Assembly (NCBI GenBank): GCA_050014835.1
Contig: JBEKCO010000061.1
Span: 1-10,230 of the forward strand
Reading direction: 5' to 3'
Length of the DNA stretch: 10,230 bases
DNA from: Bog-793 sp050014835
GTDB taxonomy: Bacteria > Actinomycetota > Acidimicrobiia > Acidimicrobiales > Bog-793
Numbering within the stretch: the first letter of the stretch is position 1; each line of letters starts with the position of its first letter. The translations under genes were made by a program, and so were the position numbers. Under the pieces are notes generated by a model. That model was given only the letters and a program-made list of their open reading frames with translations, was not told the DNA's origin and ran no database searches. Of the stretch, positions 5,463 to 10,230 are shown piece by piece.

Positions 5463-6478
5463 TCGGCATGGTGGAGCCCAACTTCGACCACCTTTGCCGA
5501 ATGGGGGACGATCGGGGTACCTTCGAGCACGCCCGATACGGCGAACCCAGGCGAGAGCTCGGCTACTGCACCGATGACATGGCCCGGGTCCTCGTCGTCG
5601 CCACACGAGAACTCCTCGCCACTCAGGTGGTACGCGACCTCGCCAGGACCAGCCTCCGGTTCCTGATCGACGCGCAGGGCGTCGACGGCAGTTACCGGAA
5701 CCGGTTGAGCTGGCGGGGACGCTGGAAGGACCGCCCGACTTTGGAGGACTGCTGGGGCAGGAGCATCTGGGGCCTCGGCACCGCGGCGTCGCACAGCGAC
5801 GACGGTTGGCTACGCGACTTGGCCACAGCAGAGTTCGAGCGCGCGGCACGGCAGCGCTCGCCCTACCCGCGTGCGATGGCGTTTGCCGCGCTGGGAGCAG
5901 CCGAGTTGCTTGAGGCGGAGCCCGACCATCGTGGGGCACACGCACTGCTGACCGATGCTGCGGAACGCATGGCGCCTCCCCACGCCGATGTCGCCTGGCC
6001 CTGGCCGGAGGCTCGACTCCGCTACGCCAACGCCGTCCTGCCGGAGGCGATGATCGCCGCTGGCGCTGCGCTGGACCGACCGATGCTGCTGCGACACGGC
6101 CTCGATCTCCTGGCGTGGCTGCTTGACCACGAGACGGTGGGCAATCATCTGTCGGTCACGCCCGTGGGTGGCGCAGGACCCGGTGACATCCGGCCCGCGT
6201 TCGACCAGCAGCCCATTGAGGTGGCCGCGCTCGCCGACGCCTGCGTCCGCGCGGCGACCGTCGACGGCGACCGGCGTTGGGTTGACGGCCTCCTTGCCGC
6301 AGAGGCCTGGTTCCTTGGAGACAACGACGGACAACACGTCATGTGGGACCCGGACACGGGAGGTGGCTTCGATGGCCTTACACCTAACGGGCCCAACCTC
6401 AACCAGGGCACCGAATCGACGCTGGCTCTGCTTTCGACGCTGCAACATGCGCGTCGGCTCGTGATGGCACCGCGGTGA
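5459..6478 (+). CDS. alpha/alpha-barrel glycosidase-like protein
   Basis: A 339-residue, mainly helical protein resembling six-hairpin (alpha/alpha-barrel) glycosidases that accompany GT4 and GH130 genes. Visible blocks are EPNFDHLCRMGDDRGTFEHA (6-25), RRELGYCTDDMARVL (31-45, with the paired Asp39-Asp40), EDCWGRSIWGLG (96-107), WPWPEARLRYANAVLPEA (180-197), FDQQPIEVAALADAC (248-262) and a C-terminal GGGFDGL with NLNQGTESTLALLSTLQ (301-329). Paired acidic residues between helices could be catalytic, as in related barrels, but I cannot assign them. It has no signal peptide, so it acts inside the cell. The GTG at 5459 overlaps the GT4 stop by 4 bases (GTGA); an ATG three codons later is an alternative. 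The stop in turn overlaps the next gene by 4 bases, showing an operon. The fold assignment is moderate; substrate unknown. Confidence 0.75.
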   Translation: MIGMVEPNFDHLCRMGDDRGTFEHARYGEPRRELGYCTDDMARVLVVATRELLATQVVRDLARTSLRFLIDAQGVDGSYRNRLSWRGRWKDRPTLEDCWGRSIWGLGTAASHSDDGWLRDLATAEFERAARQRSPYPRAMAFAALGAAELLEAEPDHRGAHALLTDAAERMAPPHADVAWPWPEARLRYANAVLPEAMIAAGAALDRPMLLRHGLDLLAWLLDHETVGNHLSVTPVGGAGPGDIRPAFDQQPIEVAALADACVRAATVDGDRRWVDGLLAAEAWFLGDNDGQHVMWDPDTGGGFDGLTPNGPNLNQGTESTLALLSTLQHARRLVMAPR

Positions 6479-7989
6479 GAACGGCGGTCACCGACGGCGT
6501 CCGGCGCAGCCCTCGGCGCCTCGCGGCGGACTCATCTCGCGTCGTCACGATGCTGTTTGTGCCGGGGCAAGAGAGATTCGGCCGTGAGGAGCCTCGCACC
6601 TCAGCTGTGGCGGCTCGCATCCTGGCGCTCGACGATGACGAGGTGGAGCGGTCTCTAGATGACGTCGCCGCTCGGTTCGAATGCCGCCACCGCGACCTCA
6701 TCGGTACGTTCCGGCAGCACGCCGACGAGCTCGCCGAACGCTTCGATCCTCGGTGCGAGCTCTCCGAGGCACGTCGGCTGCTACTCGGTGCCACGTTCAC
6801 CAACGAGTACGCAGTCGAAGGAGCGGCGCTCTGCAACCCCAGCATGGTGGCCCATCCCGACCAGACCGGCCTACCCGCGGGCAGCTTGCGCTTTGTGATG
6901 AGCGTCCGGGCGATCGGGGAGGGACATCGGTCCTCTATCGAGTTCCGGACGGGAACGGTCGACGATAGCGGCGAAGTCAAGATCGAGGTCGCACCACTGT
7001 TCGCGACGAGGGGAGTGACTGAACCCATCCCGCTCGACGGCGCCGTCTTCCGGAGCGAGCTTCGTCGACTCCGCAGCGACGGGGAGAGCGCCGACTACGT
7101 CCTCGGCGCGCTCGGTCAGCAATTCACCGCGGCGGAGCTCGAGGAACGGCTGGGCCGACTTCAGGGCCAGTTGGTGACCCACAGACGGAACGGGTCGACG
7201 ATCTCACTCATGCGCAAGATCGCCGAGCGGACCTACGGTGTCCGCTTCTCGACGGACACGTCGCTGGCCGAGCGAGTCCTCCTGCCGGCCATGGGAGCCG
7301 AACGCAACGGCATGGAAGACGCCCGGTTCGTGCGGTTTGAGCACCAGGACCTGACCGTTTCCTACTTCGCCACTTACACGGCCTATAACGGCGTCGACAT
7401 CGCTCAACAGCTTCTGGAGACGACGGACTTCCGGGCCTTTACCTCCTCGCCCATCGTCAACCTCGCGGCCAACAAGGGCCTCGCGCTGTTTCCTCGCCAA
7501 ATCGACGGCCGCTTCGCGGCCCTATCCAGGTCCGACCACGAGACGAACACGGTTATCTTCTCTGAGAACCTGCGTATTTGGGAGAACGCGCTTCCGTACC
7601 AGGTGCCTACCCAGACCTGGGATGTGATCCAGCTCGGCAACTGCGGCTCGCCGATCGAGACTGACGCTGGCTGGCTTGTGATCACCCACGGCGTCGGCCC
7701 GATGCGTACCTACAACATCGGCGCCATACTTCTCGATCTCGAGGACCCGACCCGGATCATCGGCCAGCTCCGCGAGCCACTGCTCAGCCCGGCTCCCGAC
7801 GAACAGGACGGCTATGTGCCGAACGTCGTCTACTCCTGCGGCGCCCTCGTCCACGCCGGCACCCTGATCCTCCCCTACGGCATCGGCGACTCCGCCATCG
7901 GCGTGGCCACGCTGCCGGTGCCCGTGCTGCTTGACGCCCTTGCCGCCGGCGCTCCGGCACGGTCGAGCAGCAGCGCGAACCCGCGGTAA
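6475..7989 (+). CDS. long GH130-like glycosidase/phosphorylase
   Basis: A 504-residue protein whose C-terminal two thirds is a GH130-type beta-propeller and whose N-terminal portion is an extension not present in the shorter GH130 upstream. The extension (about 1-110) includes RRLAADSSRVVTMLFVPG and a helical, charged stretch. Propeller motifs are FTNEYAVEGAALCNPSMV (108-125), GMEDARFV (279-286, equivalent to the EDPR block with the expected acidic residue), NKGLALFP (333-340), NCGSPIETDAGWLVITHGVG (389-408), AILLDLEDPTRIIG (417-430), GYVPNVVYSCG (446-456) and LPYGIGDSAIG. It is probably a cytoplasmic mannoside hydrolase or phosphorylase. The GTG start overlaps the preceding stop by 4 bases (GTGA), with no separate ribosome site, consistent with translational coupling. 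The tail after about 490 (AGAPARSSSSANPR) looks disordered. Whether it duplicates or complements the shorter GH130 is unknown; the low similarity suggests different substrates. Confidence 0.8.
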   Translation: MRTAVTDGVRRSPRRLAADSSRVVTMLFVPGQERFGREEPRTSAVAARILALDDDEVERSLDDVAARFECRHRDLIGTFRQHADELAERFDPRCELSEARRLLLGATFTNEYAVEGAALCNPSMVAHPDQTGLPAGSLRFVMSVRAIGEGHRSSIEFRTGTVDDSGEVKIEVAPLFATRGVTEPIPLDGAVFRSELRRLRSDGESADYVLGALGQQFTAAELEERLGRLQGQLVTHRRNGSTISLMRKIAERTYGVRFSTDTSLAERVLLPAMGAERNGMEDARFVRFEHQDLTVSYFATYTAYNGVDIAQQLLETTDFRAFTSSPIVNLAANKGLALFPRQIDGRFAALSRSDHETNTVIFSENLRIWENALPYQVPTQTWDVIQLGNCGSPIETDAGWLVITHGVGPMRTYNIGAILLDLEDPTRIIGQLREPLLSPAPDEQDGYVPNVVYSCGALVHAGTLILPYGIGDSAIGVATLPVPVLLDALAAGAPARSSSSANPR

Positions 7990-8216
7990 CGGGATGGCAA
8001 TGTCGACCGACGAAGAGCTGAGCGGACCAGAGCTTGTCGAGCGATATGTGACGGAGAAATCCATTTCAGTCGCACTCGCTATGTCGGTGGCGTCATAGCT
8101 TCCATGTAAACGAGTTCGGCCTGAGCGACCATGTTGCTAGCGCGACTTTCCTAGATAGCTGACGGAACGGCGACGTTCTCCCTCGTCGACAGGTGTTTTT
8201 GCCGTCCTGTCGCGTA
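7990..8216. other. intergenic region after the carbohydrate operon
   Basis: No clear terminator hairpin is visible. A 34-residue frame at 7994-8098 (plus, MAMSTDEELSGPELVERYVT then a short tail) follows the operon by 4 bases but has no ribosome site and no recognised family. It could be the stub of a lost downstream gene. From 8099 to the IS481 remnant nothing is recognised. Confidence 0.45.
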
Positions 8217-8417
8217 TTACGTAAGCGAGTACGGGCGACAGGGTCGGTCCTCGAGACCGGCGACACCAGCGACCCGGTAGCGGTTCCACCATTTCGAGGC
8301 GGTCTGGCGCGAGATGTTCATCGACCCGGCCGCCTGGGCGACCGTGAAGCCGTCGAGCTCGATCCGCCGGCACAGCCGGCGTCGTCCCTCGACGGTGAGC
8401 GGGGCGTCCCGGTGCAT
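8217..8417 (-). pseudogene. IS481-family transposase, N-terminal remnant
   Basis: Sixty-six residues from ATG 8417-8415: MHRDAPLTVEGRRRLCRRIE, then a helix-turn-helix (about 25-51, including MNISRQTASKWWNRYR), then AGLEDR, all typical of the IS481-family transposase N-terminus. A stop follows at 8217, whereas a complete transposase has roughly 300 residues and a DDE domain; neither is present in the following sequence. GGAGG lies 5 bases before the ATG, so the original start is intact. It is a 5' relic whose 3' end has been deleted. The family call is confident. Confidence 0.85.
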
Positions 8418-8460
8418 CTGAGCCTCCAGGGAGTGTGGGTTTTGTGACAACAGCTCCACA
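8418..8460 (-). repeat. probable terminal end of the IS481 relic
   Basis: Read on the minus strand from 8460, TGTGGAGCTGTTGTCACAAA precedes the transposase ribosome site. IS481-family ends commonly begin with TGT, so this is probably the left terminal repeat. The right end is lost, so the inverted repeat cannot be confirmed. Confidence 0.4.
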
Positions 8461-8521
8461 CTGCACCTGGGGGCTCACTTCATGGCTGCATCCGCGTCAA
8501 CAAGGTCCGTGGATAGGACAG

Positions 8522-9076
8522 CTAGCGCTCTTTGAGGGGCAGAAGTTCCATATCGGGTGGCGTCTTCCTGGAGTGGTAGAAACCGAACAGGACAAGGACG
8601 AGCATCACGGCCGCGAGGGCGAACGATGCGATCCCGGCCCAAAAAGCGATCGTGCCGAAAGTGCCGAATGCATAGGCCTCAAGAAGCAGGCCCTCCAAGG
8701 TCGATGCCTTGAAGGCGACCTCGACGTCCGCTGCGAGCTTGGCGTTGTTCGGGTGGGCGATGGCAGCTGCGCTGACCTTCGCGTAGACGCCGTGATAGGG
8801 CAACCCGTTGATGTCAGAAGCGATCTTCTCGGCGTACGCATTCGCCTGCGGCCCGGTGAGGACCTGCTGCCCGGCGTACTGGAGGAGGTAGGACCTCTGT
8901 GCTGGAGTGATCTTGGATGCCGTCGGGAAGTAGATGTCCTGGCGAGCCAGTTGGTTGTGCACGCTCGAGGAGGTGAAGCTGTAGCCCCACATCAGCAGCG
9001 CGCCCGCCACCACGAGCATGACGACGACTACGACGCCGCCAAAGCTGACGAGAATATCGAAGGTCCTGCGTCGCAT
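8522..9076 (-). CDS. small two-TM membrane protein, function unknown
   Basis: A 184-residue protein with a hydrophobic segment at about 9-32 (LVSFGGVVVVVMLVVAGALL, preceded by MRRRTF, which favours an inside N-terminus) and a second at about 138-166 (ending LVLVLFGFYHS). The roughly 100 residues between them are hydrophilic and should face outside. They contain NQLARQDIYFPTASKITPAQ, a Tyr/Gln-rich stretch, and AKLAADVEVAFKASTLEGLL. The last 15 residues (RKTPPDMELLPLKER) should be cytoplasmic. There are no cysteines or recognisable enzyme motifs. I know similar hypothetical proteins in Actinomycetota but no function. GAGGTG (minus strand of 9086-9081) lies 4 bases before the ATG, supporting the start. 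It is intact, unlike its neighbours on both sides, and has an unusual repeat array immediately upstream. Confidence 0.82.
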   Translation of the reverse strand: MRRRTFDILVSFGGVVVVVMLVVAGALLMWGYSFTSSSVHNQLARQDIYFPTASKITPAQRSYLLQYAGQQVLTGPQANAYAEKIASDINGLPYHGVYAKVSAAAIAHPNNAKLAADVEVAFKASTLEGLLLEAYAFGTFGTIAFWAGIASFALAAVMLVLVLFGFYHSRKTPPDMELLPLKER

Positions 9077-9091
9077 TTGTCACCTCTCGGT

Positions 9092-9187
9092 CTCGTCGGA
9101 GTCTCCGACGAGGCTCAATACCCAGTCGTCGGTTCTGCTGGGCAGTCTCCGACGAGGCTCAATACCCAGTCGTCGGTTCTGCTGGGC
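9092..9187. promoter_or_regulatory. 44-bp perfect tandem repeat with palindromic half-sites
   Basis: Two identical 44-base units (9100-9143 and 9144-9187) lie directly upstream of the membrane protein gene. The first overlaps a perfect palindrome with a one-base centre, CTCGTCGGAG-T-CTCCGACGAG (9092-9112). Across the array the 7-mer TCGTCGG occurs at 9093-9099, 9126-9132 and 9170-9176, alternating with its complement CCGACGA at 9105-9111 and 9149-9155, five half-sites in 84 bases. This looks like a multi-site operator for a dimeric regulator, starting about 16 bases before the ATG. No promoter boxes could be fixed with confidence. Confidence 0.6.
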
Positions 9188-9449
9188 CAGGGTGAGCCTA
9201 ACGATCCAGGATGTTTTTCCCGCCGGACGAGTTGACATCAGAGCCAGCACCGCCAGGGGGACCGGACGACAAGCCGTCGTTGCCGGAAGTCGGTCTCTGG
9301 CTGCCGATCCAACTGTTGGCGTACGGCCATATCTGAAGCCGAGGGACTCGACGGGCCAGACGCGCCCGGACTCCCACAGAACACGACTCCCGGCAGAGTC
9401 GAAACGCGGAACTCGATCGGACAACCCCGGACCGAGGTCCGGGGAGCCA
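9188..9449. other. intergenic stretch, no gene recognised
   Basis: The wHTH domain that usually precedes this type of nucleotidyltransferase would be expected here, but I cannot recognise it in any frame. The plus-strand frame through the region is Arg/Pro/Ser-rich and looks non-coding. It is probably the eroded 5' part of the following pseudogene plus promoter. Confidence 0.4.
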
Positions 9450-9862
9450 CGCCTCATCACCAGCCAGCGGGTTGGCAATACGCGCCTCGTCTGGGTCGAT
9501 GCGACGAACCCCCTCAATAGCCAGTATCGCGCGATCCTTATTTCGACCGACGGCGCGCCGGCGGTGATCTCGCAGGAGTTCGGCAGCGTCCGCGGCATCC
9601 CGTATCCGTATGTCTACGGTTCCTTCGCCGCGAAGTGCCTCGGCGGACCGGGTCCGGCGCCGGACGACATGGCGTCCTCGTGATCGGCGAACCGACCCGT
9701 GACGCGATTCACAAGGCGGCAGAACGGGCAGAACAGCGCATCAAGTTGCCGGTGCAAGTAACCGTGCGCTCCGAACAAGCGTGGCAATCGTGTGTGGATC
9801 ACTTCATCAAGAAGGTCCGGTCCCGTCCACTCGTCGCGCTCTTCGAGGAGACCGAGACGTGA
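9450..9862 (+). pseudogene. MNT-type nucleotidyltransferase (antitoxin), frameshifted remnant
   Basis: A decayed DNA-polymerase-beta-like nucleotidyltransferase of the kind paired with HEPN proteins, whose role in such pairs is to adenylylate and so silence the HEPN toxin. The frame from about 9453 reads LITSQRVGNTRLV, typical of the linker after a winged-helix domain, then AYILISTDGAP-like helix-strand sequence and YVYGSFAAK, the GS nucleotide-binding motif. It continues GPGPAPDDM and then shifts: one base is missing around 9671-9673, so the expected DxD loses its second Asp and the original frame ends at 9681-9683. The next frame resumes VLVIGEPTRDAIHKAAERAE, then PVQVTVRS and SRPLVALFEE, and stops at 9860-9862. 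The stop overlaps the GTG of the HEPN gene by 4 bases, keeping the original operon spacing. The N-terminal winged helix is not recognisable. Inactivation is inferred. Confidence 0.75.
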
Positions 9863-10068
9863 CCTGGGAGATCGGCCGGAAGCGCGTCGGGGAGCTGATT
9901 ACCAGCAATGAGCCGGCCACCGTAGCGGTATCGCCTAAGTTGGCGGAGCGCCTGATGAGCGAGGCGGCGACCCACCTCGTTTTGGCGCGCTGCTTCGCGA
10001 GGCGCGATCCGACCGGCGCAGCAAGCAGTTCGCGCACGGACATGACGGGGGCGCGATTCTCCAAGTAA
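9859..10068 (+). pseudogene. truncated HEPN-domain protein (toxin remnant)
   Basis: From GTG 9859 the frame reads VTWEIGRKRVGELITSNEPA, then SPKLAERLMSEAATHLVLAR and RRDPTGA. This matches the N-terminal helices of HEPN proteins that follow winged-helix nucleotidyltransferases in Actinomycetota. Family members have roughly 140-150 residues; here the HEPN similarity stops after about 52, and the frame runs into TDMTGARF, which belongs to a different (pentapeptide) protein, before TAA. The RX4-6H ribonuclease motif normally lies in the C-terminal half of HEPN domains and is absent. Loss of the toxin part together with the broken antitoxin is consistent with a dead module. The GTGA overlap with the preceding stop preserves the operon. 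Confidence 0.6.
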
Positions 10069-10229
10069 GACTTGACGGGGCGAGGTTCCGCGCGTGTTGG
10101 ATCGACCAGATCGTGATGCGCGGGGTCGAGATGGTCGACACGACCATTGACAGCGAGATCCAGAACCCCGTCATCAACGGCGTCGATGTCGCGTCGTTGG
10201 TGGAGGCCGAGATGGGCTCCCCGCGGTAA
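10042..10229 (+). pseudogene. pentapeptide-repeat N-terminal segment of a DinB-type protein, broken
   Basis: Two frames together give a recognisable block. MTGARFSK, a TAA at 10066-10068 and DLTG lie in one frame. After one missing G in the run at 10077-10080, the other frame gives ARFRACWIDQIVMRGVEMVD, then TTIDSEIQNPVINGVDVASL and VEAE, followed by MGSPR and a stop at 10227-10229. This is like the pentapeptide-repeat start of actinobacterial DinB-family proteins, which normally continue LDRRHPER and a four-helix DinB domain. Here the protein ends instead, so the segment has a nonsense codon, a frameshift and a lost C-terminus. It appears to have been joined onto the truncated HEPN gene by deletion. 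Family recognition is from memory of the VNGVDV-PLVEAE block. Confidence 0.55.
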
Positions 10230-10230
10230 A

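Noticed and set aside
7994..8098. 34-residue ORF right after the long GH130 gene
   Set aside because: No ribosome site, no recognised family and very short; recorded only as part of the intergenic description.
9100..9187. CRISPR array
   Set aside because: The two 44-bp units are contiguous with no unique spacers, and no cas gene is present.
8435..9235. 266-residue plus-strand frame opposite the membrane protein gene
   Set aside because: The minus-strand gene has a ribosome site, two TM segments and a coherent protein; the plus frame is its antisense shadow.
9018..9450. Plus-strand frame running through the 44-bp repeats into the nucleotidyltransferase remnant
   Set aside because: Only the part after about 9450 resembles a known protein; the upstream part encodes repeat-derived and Arg-rich sequence antisense to the membrane protein start.

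Overview
The window is high-GC DNA. Its wHTH regulator, Hsp20, MNT/HEPN pair, DinB-type pentapeptide protein and IS families are types I associate with Actinomycetota, and two genes appear to start without a leader, which is common there. I cannot name the genus. The layout is typical of an accessory region: a core of intact, GTGA-coupled carbohydrate genes surrounded by broken transposases and decayed genes.

Layout from left to right. At 1-712 is the 3' part of an IS256-family transposase with a one-base frameshift. It abuts a short 5' remnant of an IS3-family orfA on the minus strand (about 713-835). At 836-1135 (minus) is a small winged-helix regulator, divergent from an Hsp20 small heat-shock protein gene (1271-1708). 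Their shared spacer holds an inverted repeat and promoter-like boxes. A perfect 40-bp palindrome follows hsp20 and probably acts as a terminator. About 0.9 kb then holds no convincing gene, apart from a possible small cysteine-rich ORF on the minus strand.

The centre (2702-7989) is a carbohydrate locus: a GH130 glycosidase/phosphorylase with a C-terminal octapeptide repeat, a 535-bp gap with an apparent transposase relic, then an operon of a GT4 glycosyltransferase, an alpha/alpha-barrel glycosidase-like protein and a second, longer GH130-like protein. The operon genes overlap by 4 bases each. One transferase with two GH130 enzymes and a probable six-hairpin glycosidase suggests synthesis and turnover of a (probably mannose-containing) oligosaccharide. 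The product is not established. The nearby Hsp20 raises the possibility of a stress link, but this is conjecture.

On the right (8217-8460, minus) is the 5' remnant of an IS481-family element, followed by an intact small two-TM membrane protein gene (8522-9076, minus). Upstream of that gene lies a perfect 44-bp tandem repeat with five alternating TCGTCGG/CCGACGA half-sites. The last kilobase is a decayed MNT nucleotidyltransferase/HEPN toxin-antitoxin module. A one-base loss falls in the second Asp codon of the nucleotidyltransferase DxD motif, and the HEPN gene is truncated. It runs into a broken pentapeptide-repeat segment resembling the N-terminus of DinB-type proteins.

Short perfect tandem duplications (15, 17, 24 and 44 bp) recur between about 3.6 and 9.2 kb.
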